Below are positions 1 through 11,668 of a stretch of 64,000 nt of DNA, piece after piece. A program made the translations under genes and the position numbers. Position 1 is the stretch's first letter, and the number at the start of each line of letters is the position of its first letter. The stretch lies in contig NC_039368.1 of the NCBI RefSeq assembly GCF_003573695.1, positions 77,948,374 to 78,012,373 of the forward strand, written 5' to 3'. This DNA comes from Papaver somniferum (Eukaryota; Streptophyta; Magnoliopsida; Ranunculales; Papaveraceae). The notes below the pieces were generated by a model. It made no database searches. It was not told where the DNA came from and saw only the letters and a program-made list of their open reading frames with translations.

Positions 1-2
1 GT

Positions 3-809
3 TCAATAACATATGGCTTCTCGCCCTCGACCTTCATGAATGTTGTTCTTTCTAATACTCATTGTAATTCATATGATTTTGATATTGACATGGGATTCGT
101 ACAATTATTCCGTGAAGATGAGCATGACATAGGAATAGTTGAATCTTCTGTAGACACTAATATGCATGAAAATATATTTGATGTGTCTGATTCTCTACCT
201 AGGTCACATTGTGATATTTCTCCTGATTTGCCGATGCATGAGAATGAATCTGTTGATGATTCTGATTGTGATCTTGCCAATTTGATTGATGATTGTGAGC
301 ATGATGTGACATGTGTAGATGAGTTAGGAGATTTTGATTTGATTGATAATGATATGCCTATTCTTCTACCTAAGTCACAATCTGATGGCCTTCCACCCAA
401 CCTAGATTTGGTTTGTACCAATATTGTAAAACCAATTTTTCTGAAAATGCCTAATCTAGGTCTGGAACTGTGTACTTCCCAAGTCCTTTTGGACTATTTT
501 GCATCTAAGTATAATATCTCTGAGGAACCACAGTCGGAATTAGCATGTTTGCCCGTCCCTAGCACAGTTCATTTCGAGCTAGACCTTGTGCATGATGAAC
601 CCCCGAAACTGCGAGATTTTGTTTCCAAAATTTTATCCGTTAAAAAATCCAGGTTTGGGGGTAGCTCATTTTGTTTCACAGCTTCACTTGCATGCCTACC
701 ATATTATTATTGTGTGAAGCTGTTGAAACCTTTACACTTTGTCTTTTGGGTTGATCCTCAACTCTTTAGATTGTTAGTGTATGGTGAATTTTTGTATATA
801 ATCCAGTAG
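3..809 (+). CDS. Gag-like protein, C-terminal part (5' end outside window)
   Basis: The frame is open from the window edge. The residues before the first Met (position 36) already match the C2 homologue, so this is an internal piece and not a gene start. It is acidic, rich in Asp, Glu, Ser and His, with several degenerate DE-rich blocks separated by LPKSQ-like motifs, then a more conserved hydrophobic end with a FWVDPQLFRLLVYGEF block. C2 has all of these in the same order, and upstream of them C2 has a CCHC zinc knuckle, which supports a gag role (particle assembly, RNA binding). The frame stops at 807-809. In C2 one extra T just before this point lets the frame continue, so the true C terminus is uncertain. 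No enzymatic motifs are seen. Confidence 0.6.
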   Translation, partial: SITYGFSPSTFMNVVLSNTHCNSYDFDIDMGFVQLFREDEHDIGIVESSVDTNMHENIFDVSDSLPRSHCDISPDLPMHENESVDDSDCDLANLIDDCEHDVTCVDELGDFDLIDNDMPILLPKSQSDGLPPNLDLVCTNIVKPIFLKMPNLGLELCTSQVLLDYFASKYNISEEPQSELACLPVPSTVHFELDLVHDEPPKLRDFVSKILSVKKSRFGGSSFCFTASLACLPYYYCVKLLKPLHFVFWVDPQLFRLLVYGEFLYIIQ

Positions 810-2182
810 ATAAAATTTCTTAAAACCCCTTTTGTTCATTTTGTATATATTTTGCTAATCCAATATGATCTCGGCTGAAATATGTTGGATTTTTGCCTTG
901 AATAACGGAGTTCTAATATTGCTTTCGCCGAAATCGGGTATTCTCTTTCCTTTTTCTCTACTCAACATGATCCTCTTCATATGTTGTATTATAATTTTGT
1001 TCATATTTTGAAACATTGAGGACAATGTTTAGTTTAGGTTTGGGGGTGAAAAGTAGATACTTTGATAATTTGCCATAATTGAAAACGAACTTCTTCTTCT
1101 TTTTGAAAAAATTGAAAATTTCCAAAAAAAATTGAAAAATCAAAATAAAAATTAAAAAATCATAAAAATGGAGCTCATTTACCTTGAAATGTTGACTCTT
1201 GTGTAAATATGTAATTATTAGGAGTCTTAGTCTAGATATTTAGGCACCCTGATTCTAGCACAATTCACATAGTGATAAGAAATTTGCACGCGCAAGATCT
1301 ACCAATACATGTATAGCCTCGATCTTCAAGGTGTTTGATAGGAAGTTACGATTGCCAATCACTTTAGAATACTGAACGAAACTTGACTAGCTTGTTCTTT
1401 GGTTGGTTGGGATAGAAGGTGGAGGTTACATTAAGAAAGACAACCATCGAATTTAACTGGGTGCATCAAAAAGGGCTACCTCTTGCAAAGTGTCATGTAA
1501 TCTTTTGTTTCCTTTTGTATATGTATCAAAACTGTTTCCTTATCAAAAAAAAAAAAAAATCAAGTATTTATCAATTCCATCATCTCTTGTTCCAAAAATA
1601 AAAGAGAGTAGTCAATGTAAATAAGAGTCATGTAAATAGTCATTTTGTTGTTTCTTTGTAATAAGCAAGGAAGGGTGTATGCCATTGATGTACAACGCGA
1701 GTAATTGTGAAATACCTCCAACTCATTCACAATTCTCGTAAAGTCCGGACAGCTAGCTAGATTTCGACCTTGGTTCTTAGCCTGAGAAACTATCTCTTGG
1801 TGATTAGTAGTCATAACTTCAGATCTTTCTTTACACATGTGTATATACACTTTACACTCTTATCACATGTCTTTTTTTTGTTATCAGTGCTAGGATTATG
1901 CCTTTGATAGCTAGATTGACATCTCCATTTTGCTGTGAGCTTAAACTGTCTTGCACATGTCACATTTGATGGAATCTGAGCTTATATTTTGACCTAGAAA
2001 TTTGTAGGTACGTTCTAAGCAAACCTTCACGAGACTTCACTCGTCCACTAGGGACACTTAGTGGTTTAAAAGGCTTAGTGCATATGCTAAATGCATTCGA
2101 GAGACCAGCGACAGTGGTATAGGTAGGATTTCCTTAGTTTTGTTTTACTTGAGGAAATGTAAAATTCAGGTTTGGGGGTATT
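810..2182 (+). other. Non-coding internal region and polypurine tract of C1
   Basis: About 1.37 kb between gag and the 3' LTR with no credible coding frame. It is collinear with 38521-39883 of C2 (reverse strand), so it is a conserved part of the element and not filler. It holds A-rich runs near 1100-1160 and 1545-1560. The polypurine tract AGGTTTGGGGGTATT abuts the LTR at 2168-2182. The core AGGTTTGGGGGT also occurs at 1036-1047 here and at 651-662 inside gag. Confidence 0.65.
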
Positions 2183-4134
2183 TGATGAGTCCTAAAAAGT
2201 GCATATTTCTATATATTTTTCTTGGCATTTAACTCATCTTTTGTGCATTAATTCTACATTTTATCCCATATTCTGTATTTTCTTTGTTTTCAAGAATAAA
2301 TATTTTTATTAATTAATTTTGCATTTTTAGGTACTAAATATAGCCTGGTTAACTCACGGAGTGAAAAGAGCAAAGAAACGACAAAGACTCCCGCAGAAAG
2401 GGAGCGAAGAATGATGTTTGCAAGAGCCGGACCAACTAGAAGTGGGATTGGAAGGAAGAATTTGTTCTTAAAGAAGAAGTGGGCTCAGAATTGTCTAAGC
2501 CCAAACTCTAACCTAAAACCAAGACCAAGCCCAAAGCCTGCCTAAGCTCGTAGCCGTCAGATTGGATCCACAGATGCATCCTACGGTCGCTTCATCGTCG
2601 TGCATCGAAGTCTGAAGCTCCTGTCAAACACTACAGCACCTAACTCCATCTTGAGCCGTCAGTTTCGTTGTACTTCCGCATCCAACGGTCGCTCCTCGCT
2701 TCCTTCTGTTTCGCCGTTAGATCGATCCATCATCTTCGCATCCAACGTCGCATCCTCGCTGTTCATCAACAATTGCTAAACTCGCCAAACACACGAGCAC
2801 CTAACACCTTCCCCTACCAAACCAAACGCACCCTTCCTTCTTTCCCATCGAACCCATCTTCCCCCACCTCACCTCTGTAGAACCACTACTCCACTGTCAC
2901 CACCTTCTCCATCATCGCCACCACTCCCTGACGCCACCAAACACCACCAAACCACTCTACCTTTTCCATAAAAGCAAAACCCATCATCACCCCCTCTTTC
3001 TAGCCCCCTATTTGATTGATATTTCTTCTCACTTTTCTCTGAAACCCTAGAAGAAAAATCAATCGATTAGGCGAGTCTAGAGTAGCAATTGACACATGGG
3101 AATGGAGCAGGAGAGTCAGAGGAAGAATGGGTCGACGCATGGGGGAGAGATTGTGCCATCAAATTAGGTAAAGTCGAACCCTAATTTCAACTGCCAATTT
3201 GGGGGAAAATTGTAAACCCTAAAATTTGGGTATAAATAGGATGTATGTTGTGTTGTAGAGGGTATGCCCGGATTAGCCGGTGCACCAAGCAGTAGTTCAT
3301 GTTTGATTTTATCTTCATGATGATGTTCTAATTTCATAGTTAGGGTTTAGATGAAACCTTTAATCTATTGCTAAGTTTCATTTAAGTTCTGATATTGGTC
3401 TTGTTGTGCTATAATGTTGTGGATAAATTATCTTGTGCACTTTACATTTTGCTCTCACAGTGCATGTCATGTATGCATTGTAGTTAGAACACTACTGTGT
3501 GATTGTGCTGCAGCTCATGCCTTAGTGATCATTGCCAATTCTCTGACTAATTGTGCTTTAGCTAGACAGTTAGTGCCTAGGATTGATATTTTAGCTGTGA
3601 TAAGGATATCCCTTAGGATTGTTTACTCACCTAAGTAATTGATCTGTGGTTAGTTGTTTTGTGAGAAGGGCAGCTAATACTAGGATTAGATAGTTATCTT
3701 AGTGATACTAAACCTTCATCCTGAAACCACCCTTTGATGAGCAGCAGGCATAGAACCTCCACTGCCATCTAGTTAGTCAGTTGAGCCTAGAAGCTCACTG
3801 ATATTTATACAAGGGACAAGAACATCATTGGGATTGAATTGACTTAGTATAGGTTAAGCGGTGGATTCGACTTCCCCAGCACCTTATCTATCTTCTTGTA
3901 GGTTACTCTTTGCTTTCGCTTTTGTTATTTCAGTCACTATCATCATCTTTGTCGTATCGACACAAACCCCCCCCCCCCTTTTTGGTTACTCTCAATTTGA
4001 ATCAGTAGTAGTTAAAACCATAGATTCAACTACACACACCAAGTCCCTGAGGACAAACCCCTTCTTACTCCACCTATCTACAACAACCCTGTATACTTGC
4101 AGGTGTAGTTGTAGGTTCTTTTAAAAGCACACCA
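2183..4134 (+). repeat. 3' LTR of C1 (1952 bp)
   Basis: Starts TGATGAGTCCTAAAAAGTGC directly after the polypurine tract and ends CA at 4134. Both ends match the C2 LTRs, while the middle has diverged considerably. It contains a TATA-like box (3231-3239), CT-rich stretches from about 2780 to 3000 and a run of more than ten C near 3967-3980. The 74- to 87-codon frames inside are not conserved and I do not annotate them as genes. Confidence 0.8.
3231..3239 (+). promoter_or_regulatory. LTR TATA box (C1)
   Basis: TATAAATAG lies about two thirds into the LTR, where a Pol II core promoter of an LTR retrotransposon is expected. C2 has a TATAAATT-like counterpart in its LTRs on the minus strand (near 37455 and 43308). 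Activity is inferred. Confidence 0.5.
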
Positions 4135-6802
4135 GTTAGTCTCACTAAGAATTTAGATGACTGGTTTGATATTAAAACTGAATTTTATAGACAAAAATCT
4201 GGTGATAAGTTTATTACATAAATGGACAACAATACTAGATACTTTCATACATTGGATAATACGAGAATATGTAGGAAAAATGTTGATTCTTTGTGTGATG
4301 CTAATGGTGTTTGGTATGATGATAGAGATGAAATTTTCAATTTACTTATTAATCATTTTGAGTATGTTAGTAAAACCTCTACACCTTGCTTAGCTGCTAC
4401 TACTTTTTATATTTTTCCTACAATCATCTCTGACCAGAAAAATCTTGAGTTCACTAGAATTCCTACTGGTGATGAAATACATAATACTGTTAAACATATG
4501 TCAGCCTGGAGTTCTCCAGGACCTGATGGTTTTCAGGTTGGCTTTTACCAAGCCAATTGGGATAGAGTTGGTCATGATGTTCTCATTTCTATTCAAAGTT
4601 TTTTTGAAAATGGTTTTATGCCCTCTACTTTCAATAAAACTTATATTTCTTTGATACCTAAGACTGATAAAGCTAAAATCCCAGTAGACTTCAGGCCTAT
4701 AGGTTTGTGTAACACAGTGTATAAAATCATCTCAAAAATAATTGCTGATAGAATAAAACCACACTTAAAACACCTTATTTCCCCCTATCAAGGTGTCTTT
4801 GTCCCAGGGAGAGCCATACATGACAACATCATTGTTGCTCATGAAATGATACATGCTATGAAACACAAAGAAGGAAGTAGCGGCACTATGCCTCTAAAAA
4901 TTGACCTATCAAAGGCTTTTGATAGGATTGAAATTGCCCTTTTTATTAGGCATACTTAGGAAATTTGGTTTTAATGAGAAATTTTGTGGTTATATAGAAC
5001 AGTGTGTTTCAACTACTCAAATTGCTATACTTTTGAATGGTTCTCCCACTAATTGTTTCACACCCTCAAGAGATATTAGGTAAGGTGATCCACTTTCACC
5101 TTATGTTTTTATTCTTTGCATGGAATATCTTTCTAGGATTCTCTTATATGCTGAAACTAACCATGTAATTTCAGGTGTTAAGGCAGCTAGAAATGCTCCA
5201 AGTATTACTCACTTAATGTTTGTTGATGACATAATAATTTCTACCAAAGCTGATATGCATAATGTGAATGGTATTATGTCTGTCATTGATGAGTTTGGTA
5301 AAGTTTTTGGTCAAGTCTTGAACTTGGACAAATCAAGTGTTTACTTTAGTCACAATATCAGTCCAAGCACTAGACAGTTTCTTGCTACTCAACTTAAAAT
5401 TTCTGAAATGAAAGATTTTGATAAATATCTAGGAGTTACCTTATTGATAGGTAGAAACAAAACCAGAGCTTTTAATCTTATCATGAAATCTTTTGGTACT
5501 AGGCTCAAAAATTGGAAAGGGAAAACAATGAATCATTCAGCAAGATCTACCATGGTAAAACATGTTCTTAACACTTTACCAATTCATCAAATGGGCGTTT
5601 TTAGAATGCCTAATACCATGATTGACAAAATGGATTCCATCCAAAAAAAAATTCTGGTGGGGTCATCAAAACAATAGAGGTCACTGTCCTATACGCTGGA
5701 ATAAGCTTAGTATCCCTAAATGTTTAGGTGGACTAGGTTTTAGAAACCTTGAGCATTTCAACACTACTATGCTCACTAACTTGCTTGCAAAGCCTGTAAT
5801 GAAAGTGATTCTCTTTGTATGGAGATAATTAAAGCTAAATATGGCAATAATGGTAGTTTACTTCATATTGATAAGCTTAAAGATGATTGTTCTTGGTTAT
5901 GGAGAAGTTTTTACTCTGGTCTTGAGGTGGTTCAACAACATTCCATGTGGATTGTTCAATGTGGAACCAAAATTAACATTTGGCTAGATAATTGGATTAT
6001 AGGCTACAATAGTCCACTTGTCCCAGTAATGGGACTTTCCAGTCTAAATTCTTATAGCTTGGTATGTGATCTTTTTATCCCAAATACTAGAACCTGGAAT
6101 ACTGATCTTGTTGTTTCTTTGTTTAATCATGAGACTGCTACAGCTATTCTCAACATGAATGTTTCTTTAACTGGTCAAGATTATCTAATTTGGAAACCAG
6201 ATAGAAAATGTAGATTTTCAGTCAAAAGTGTTTATAATACTTTATGTGTTGATTATGTCAATAATGCTATAAGTAACGAAGTTATTCCTAACGAGGTCTG
6301 GAAAAAGCTCTGGCATATGAGAGTTCCTCATAGAGTTCAGTTATTTCTATGGAAGTGTTTGAAAGACATTGTGCCAACTAGAGAGAAAATTTTAGTTTAT
6401 AAACAGGACATAGAGCATCACTGTAGTTTTTGAAATCATTATATGGAAACCAGTTCTCATATCTTTCTAGATTGTCCTTATGCAAGGTCATTCTGGTTAG
6501 GTGTGAATATTAACATCTCAACTGTTTTGCAGAATTTCAATTCTTTTCATGATTGGCTGGTAAGTTGGTTTTCAAACCATACTAATATTCAGGGTACCAG
6601 TTTTGCAGATGAATATTATATTTGTAAACTTATGTGCACTGTCTGGTACATTTGGAAAGATAGATGCAACTTGGTTTTTCAGAATGCTAAACCAAATGCT
6701 AATAGTACAATTTCTAGAATTCAGACTTTGTTTCAGCAGTGTACTCTTCCCTATTCCATTGTCAGGACAAATGAGAACAATAATGCAATAATAAAGACTT
6801 GA
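4135..6802 (+). pseudogene. LINE ORF2 reverse transcriptase (broken)
   Basis: Recognisable L1 reverse transcriptase blocks in order: SSPGPDG (about 4511), the FRPIGLCNTVYKIISKI block (about 4690), DLSKAFDR (about 4904), the GDPLSP block (about 5086), the catalytic FVDD motif (about 5218-5230, F in place of the usual Y/F-A), LNLDKSS (about 5320) and YLGV (about 5428). A zf-RVT part follows from about 6290 (WKKLWHMRVPHRVQLFLWKC). Lesions: an in-frame TAA near 4219, a frameshift near 4935, TAA at 5081-5083 where the family has the Gln of RQGDP, frameshifts near 5655 and 5812, TGA at 6431-6433 in place of a Cys of the C-x2-C pair, and TGA at 6800-6802 at a position that is usually Trp. Reverse transcription would have been of its own RNA at a nicked target. 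Confidence 0.85.
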
Positions 6803-6814
6803 TTACCTCCTGAA

Positions 6815-7311
6815 ACTGATTACGTGAAAATAAACATTGATGCTTCTTATATGTATGAAACAAAAAAAGGAAATGTTGGACTGATTATTCGGGACTGTGC
6901 AGGTACCACACTAGGGGTCAACGGAGTAAATCTAGATGAGGAAGTGGAGACAGAATTTGGAGCTGAGTATTTTGAGTGCAAAGCTTTATTATTGGCAGTT
7001 GAATGGATGGAGCATCTAGACTACAAGAAGGTGGTTTTTGAAATGGATTGTGATAATGTGGTGAACTCTATGCAAAGAGTGGATTCTCAGATACATTGCA
7101 TAACCAACATTTACTTTCAGCTATTAAAAATAAATTTTCTAGTTTCAATTTTTGGTTCTGTAAGTCAGTTCATAGATTGAGTAATAGTGTGGCTCATTCT
7201 ATAGCTGAAAACGCTAGGCTTGAAGCCAATAACTTTATTTATATGAACCACTATCCTCCTAATATTATTAGATTGACAGGAAATGATTATGTAAGTTTTC
7301 AAATCAATTAA
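6815..7311 (+). pseudogene. LINE ORF2 RNase H domain (RVT_3 type, broken)
   Basis: The frame from about 6824 reads KINIDASY..., the first acidic block of plant LINE RNase H, followed by GLIIRDCAG, an E-C-K-A-L-L-L-A-V-E-W block and an EMDCDN block. A frameshift near 7140 moves the rest (SNSVAHSIAENA, the last helix) into another frame, ending at 7309-7311. Such a domain at the end of ORF2 is typical of plant L1 elements. It is continuous with the upstream polymerase and separated from it only by the 6800 stop. Confidence 0.8.
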
Positions 7312-7345
7312 TGAATAATCTTTTAGTATCAAAAAAACAAAAAAA

Positions 7346-8683
7346 TGGAAAGCCTAAAATCGAACTTTTTGCACAAATGTTCCATTATATTTGTTGTTTC
7401 AGAATTTTTGGAATCCATCGTGAGTGTTCCCAAATATATGCACGCACGACAGCCTTACAAATTCTGCACCATTTGAGGCCGCCCCATTTTGGGAAAGCAA
7501 ATTATGAATCCCAAAATGAAACAACTATACTTTACCACAATCCACATGTTTCAGTAGCAATCTAGTATTACTGGTATTTTGGTAAAGATGGATACTAAAA
7601 CCTAATTACCTAACCAGCCATTATTAAGTAGGTAATCCAACAACTATATTTAGCAAACTAGAAAAACTTATCTTTAAATTGATCTTTGAGAAATAGTAGT
7701 AATTGCCAAGAAAAGTCATAATCAAGAACGGCTCTTGCTAGTTGCTCCTAGTAGCTTGCCTTTCAGTCTACAATTTGATCTTCAATGCCGTGTACTTGAT
7801 GTGCAATACTAGTTTTTGTCAATTCTAGTACATTCTGATTTTTCAACTCTACGGCTGAGAACGTTGTGTCGTTGTTAGACTTCTTATCCACAAATCCATT
7901 GATTCTGGGTCACATGAAAATTTTAGAATCACATTAGCATGTATTTAATAATGTTGCAAAATTTAGTGTCAATAGCCATAACTTACGTCAGAGCGCTTGA
8001 TTATGATATACAAAGCGATTTTTGAGTTTTAATGCACATTTCTGCTTGACTGTAAGTTACGACGCGATTTTAAGTTGTAGGGCAGATTTTTAGTCATAAT
8101 TAAGATTTTGGGTCACGTGGTGAACGTCCTCACGGTGAATAGGAAAAACTTTGGATCACAGTGACAGGTTTAATTTGTGAGTTTTTGCTCAAATTCCATC
8201 TCGTTGAATGCTTTTTCTTTCACCTTCGAAATGCTTATGTATGGATATACGGGGCAATCTAAAAACTAAAGTTTTGCAACTATTGTGTTATGGGTCATTT
8301 GTCCAAATATTTTTAAAACATAATTTTAATGGGCGAGTAAAAATTAGTATGGGTGAAATGGACACAAAAAAAAAATAGCAAGAATGAAACTGGATTCTTC
8401 CTGTCTTAAACTTCAAAAAAAAAGCGAGGATGAAACTGGATGTATCCTGATGTAAATTAAAAGTAAGAAAAAGTATTTGAAAATGAGTAGGATGAAACTG
8501 TTTACATCCCGGCTATTTTTACATTCTCGTCCATTTAGACAGTATCAAATTTTACATGTCTTTTTCACCAAAAAATTATCATTATTGGGTTAATTGACCA
8601 ATTGTGTGGAAAAAAAATTATATTTTGTTTATTTTTTTGATGGAAAATTATTTTCTTTTCCGGCAACGAAGATTTAATTTTTA
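7346..8683. other. Non-coding stretch between LINE and MULE
   Basis: No credible gene. It contains the duplicated segment 7395-7865 (listed separately) and, at about 8235-8610, a short repeat-like region. That region has three spaced copies of a GATGAAACTGGAT-like block (about 8383, 8430, 8490) between weakly inverted ends (GGGTCATTTGTCCA near 8291 and TGGGTTAATTGACC near 8585), as in a small MITE. The rest is AT-rich and unassigned. Confidence 0.45.
7395..7865 (+). repeat. Direct duplication, copy 1
   Basis: Matches 13270-13765 in the same orientation with scattered substitutions and small indels. Shared landmarks are TTTGGAATCCATC, CTAATTACCTAACC, AAGTAGGTAATCCAACAAC, AATTGCCAAGAAAAGTC and TCAATGCCGTGTACTTGATG. 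Copy 2 is next to the 3' side of the AAA-ATPase gene. No coding frame is shared, so this is a flank or an old unrecognised repeat. Confidence 0.8.
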
Positions 8684-10089
8684 GGGGTAATTTGCGTTAC
8701 CTCCCCTGGTGAAGATCATAATTTGAGTTACCTCCCCTACAGAGATCAAATTAGTGAAACCTCCCCTCGTTAGGATTTCGTCCAAAGGTCAGTTAGCTGA
8801 GTCACCAGCTAGGTGGATGAAACCAGAAACGGGGTACTCAGGTACCCAAAATACCCTCATTTTCAACACGAGATATTTTCTTAATTTCACCTGCAGCATC
8901 CTCATCAATCAATCACCGAGAGCAAGAGAAGTTCATCGATCAAATTCACAACTGTTTGATGACCCAATTTTAGCTTTATGACTCGATCAAATTCGCAACC
9001 ACAACAACATTGAAATTGGTTGATTGACTAATAGGAGGAACAAATCAAAATCCAAACACAAATTCCAGACCTTAATTCTCCTAAACCAGATTAATAATCT
9101 CACTTTCCATTACTGCACGTGAAAGCAGAAGCTAGACGGGTCTCACCAGTGACCAAGCTTCTTCTCCTGTTCCGGCCATACCTGAATTACTGAGAACCAA
9201 CATCACAGCTTCATTACTCTATCTGAGTTCGAGAACAGAGCATCATTAACAGCTACGCTCCATCACCAAAACCGGAAGCAACCATTAATCATTGTTCTCT
9301 TCAATTCCCACGCATCATTCTCGTCAACAGTAGCAGCTCAAATCACCGGCATCGTGAGGATAAATCAACGGCGGCAGGGATCATCACTGCTCGTATTCAA
9401 GCTCTTCTCCTCTTTCATATTTGAAGGAGATAAAATCTCATCATTCTCTGTTCTGATCACCGAGTTCAGCATCACCATCAATCCAAAACGGATCTTCCCA
9501 TTTTGTTCCCTGAATGAATATTTGAAGTTAGGGTTTTAGGTTTCACAAAACTTAGAGCTACAACTTAATCAAACCCTTCGTTTGATTCTTCCCATACCCG
9601 TCATCTAAAACAAAAATTACCTAAACCCACGACTTTAATTTCAAAAATCAGCAATAATTTCTTATCAATTTTGAAATTAGGGCAAGCTGGATGAGATTTA
9701 GGGATTTTAAAGAGGATGAACGATGTTGTCTAATTTGTTGTGTGCTGGAGAAGACAAAATGAGTGAATGATGTAGAATTAAAGAGGAGTTAGTTTGGTTT
9801 ATTGGATTACTTCAATTATACTTACAGAGAACAAAATGGAGTTGGTACCTGGAGGGAAGAAGGTATACCAATGGTGGTCCTGTTTTTTTTTATGTAAAGG
9901 GTATTTTAGGGTGTTAAGAATGAATATTTATATTGATGAGAAACAGGTGCACTGCACGTGCATAATTTAGCCACGCGGACACTTTGTTGAGTCAACTAAT
10001 TTTGAATGGACGGAATTCCTAACGAGGGGAGGTTTTGCTAATATTATTTCTGTAGGGGAGGTAACTCAAATTATAATACAAATTACCCC
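8684..10089. mobile_element. Non-autonomous Mutator-like element (1406 bp)
   Basis: Both ends begin GGGGTAATTTG on their own strand and continue as about 100-bp terminal inverted repeats containing the repeated block ACCTCCCCT. The left end has three such blocks (about 8699, 8731, 8760). The right end has two, because about 20 bp are missing near its tip. The element is flanked by an exact 9-bp duplication TAATTTTTA (8675-8683 and 10090-10098). A 9-bp duplication with long inverted repeats is diagnostic of the Mutator superfamily. The 1.2-kb interior has no transposase (no MULE DDE or FAR1-like motif) and no long frame. Its text from about 8930 to 9540 looks like gene-derived leader sequence, so a captured fragment (Pack-MULE) is possible but unproven. 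Confidence 0.88.
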
Positions 10090-10098
10090 TAATTTTTA

Positions 10099-11446
10099 TT
10101 TGCATTCTGTTCGAATAATATCTAGTTATGTAAGAAAAGAAAATGTTGTATTGTATCATCTTTTGACAACAATGGTTTTAGGTACAGTAATAAAACTTTC
10201 GGTTTCAATTCAACTTTCATATGCTCATCAATATTATTAGGATGAAGCATCATGTCATGAGATATTAAACTTTTCGTTTCTGATATATATTGCCTCTTTC
10301 ATGTTTAAGTTATGGATCTTTTCAAGCATTTCAACTTGCAAGTAGCGATACATCATCGCCCATTTACTTCTCCTTTACTGTTCCCGTAATCTCGGAATTT
10401 TTGCAACTGTGCATCATCAAGAAATTAAGATTCTACATTTCAAATGCGTGTTTGGATGTGCACTTAGAAATTGTTTTTAAAAGTCAGAAAACAGTTTAGT
10501 AATAAGTTTTCAGAACGATTTATATAAGCAGAAAAGTCAGCTTTTTGTGAAACAATATAGTTTTATTTCTAACTTCTACTTCTGATATCCAAACACACTA
10601 TAAGTTTAAAAAATGGAGCTCGGCTGGGACACTATAAGATTCAATAAGCTTGAAATCATTTCATTTCTATCATACAAGAAAATCAAAAATGTGAGGACAC
10701 TACCAATGATAAAAGAAGCAATAAATTTGGGATTATGTCACCTCTACTCTTCAAAACCAACGTTAAATATAAGCGGGAAGTTTGATTCTCTTTCTACAGC
10801 TGAAAACATTCACTCCAAACTGAATCAATACAAAAGGAAATGGGTCGGGGCTGCTTGTGAATATGAAAGAGATATCACATGTTAATAGACAAAGTTATAG
10901 GGGAGGCTATTCAATGAAAGAATGACGTTTGTTGTAAGTTTTGTGAGTTTGCATGTCAAATTCATGAAATGTAGTCTGTCAAATCATGTGTGATCTCATA
11001 AAGAGACAATGGAATGGATCATATGAACAGGACTTGCAACTCACAGAATCACCGTAAGAATCAGTGCATTGTTGGATTATATACTTGGACAGGAGACGAT
11101 GCATTCTATTCGTAGGTCCAAAATATGTGTGGGTTGGATTTTCTTATTGGAGTCCTATGATTTGTGGCTAGATGACTTGAGAGCACGACGTGGTATTTCC
11201 TTTGGTTTGTGACTTTATGTTTTGAAATAGTTTCATTAAAGTTGGCATGCATTCAATTTAAATCCGCTGGCAATTGAATGGAATGACAGGATCATGTAAC
11301 ATTTTACATTTATTGGCTAGTATAGCTGTTGCGAACAATTGTTTGTGACACATCAAATAATTTGGAGATGTGCATAGGTAAAAAAAAAATGAATTTACAA
11401 AAGAATTTGGAACTAGTATCCAAAACTCAATTTTGAAGTATTGTAA
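10099..11446. other. Unassigned stretch
   Basis: AT-rich sequence without a gene I can support. A 90-codon frame at 10613-10885 has no recognisable domain and no homologue in this window. An A-rich run (near 11382) precedes the LINE scrap at 11447. Confidence 0.4.
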
Positions 11447-11668
11447 AGTAATTTTGGAGGATTTCAGTTTTTAAATAGAAAGGGAAACAAGGTAGCTGAT
11501 TTTCTTGCAAGAAAAGGAAGAAAAGAAGTGTCTACCAGTTCAAGTTTTAATTATCCACCTCAGTTTTTAATTCTTGCAATAGCTTATGACACTATCAAAG
11601 CTTATGAATTATGTAATTTAAATGCAAACTTTATATCGTTTCGGTGGATGTTAATCATACAGATTTAG
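11447..11668 (+). pseudogene. LINE RNase H C-terminal scrap
   Basis: A 73-codon open stretch without its own start, ending with TAG at 11666-11668. Residues FLNRKGNKVADFLARKG match the last helix of plant LINE RNase H (R-x-x-N-x-V-A-D-x-L-A). The tail (YPPQFLILAIAYD) fits the usual short extension after it. It is from a different LINE than 4135-7345. Only this 3' end survives and no poly-A tail is clear. Confidence 0.6.

Larger units (their letters stand above)
1..4134 (+). mobile_element. Gypsy-like gag-only LTR retrotransposon C1 (3' part)
   Basis: Right-hand part of an LTR retrotransposon whose 5' LTR and leader lie before the window. In order it shows the end of a gag-like frame (3-809), about 1.35 kb without a usable frame, a polypurine tract (2168-2182) and a 3' LTR (2183-4134) opening TGATGAGTCC and closing AGCACACCA. 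The same order, in reverse orientation and at high similarity, is found in element C2 (36789-44365), which fixes the boundaries. No protease, reverse transcriptase, RNase H or integrase is visible, as in C2, so this family looks non-autonomous. The element ends inside a LINE (4135 onward), so its missing left target duplication should read GTTAG. Assignment to Ty3/Gypsy rests on the primer site seen in C2. Confidence 0.85.
4135..7345 (+). mobile_element. L1-type LINE, 5' end cut by C1
   Basis: A decayed non-LTR retrotransposon. From left to right it encodes the linker before the polymerase, a reverse transcriptase, a CCHC-like zf-RVT segment and a plant-type RNase H, and it ends in an A-rich tail (7331-7345). 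The coding frame is open right up to the C1 LTR boundary at 4134/4135. That means C1 inserted into the LINE and the endonuclease part should lie on the far side of C1, outside the window. Several stops and frameshifts make it inactive. No 3' target duplication could be matched because the 5' end is out of view. Confidence 0.85.

Noticed and set aside
59..421. 120-codon minus-strand frame
   Set aside because: Shadow of the gag frame on the other strand, with no domain of its own.
10613..10885. 90-codon frame as a possible small gene
   Set aside because: No domain, no promoter features and no relative in the window. Kept only as a remark in the unassigned stretch.
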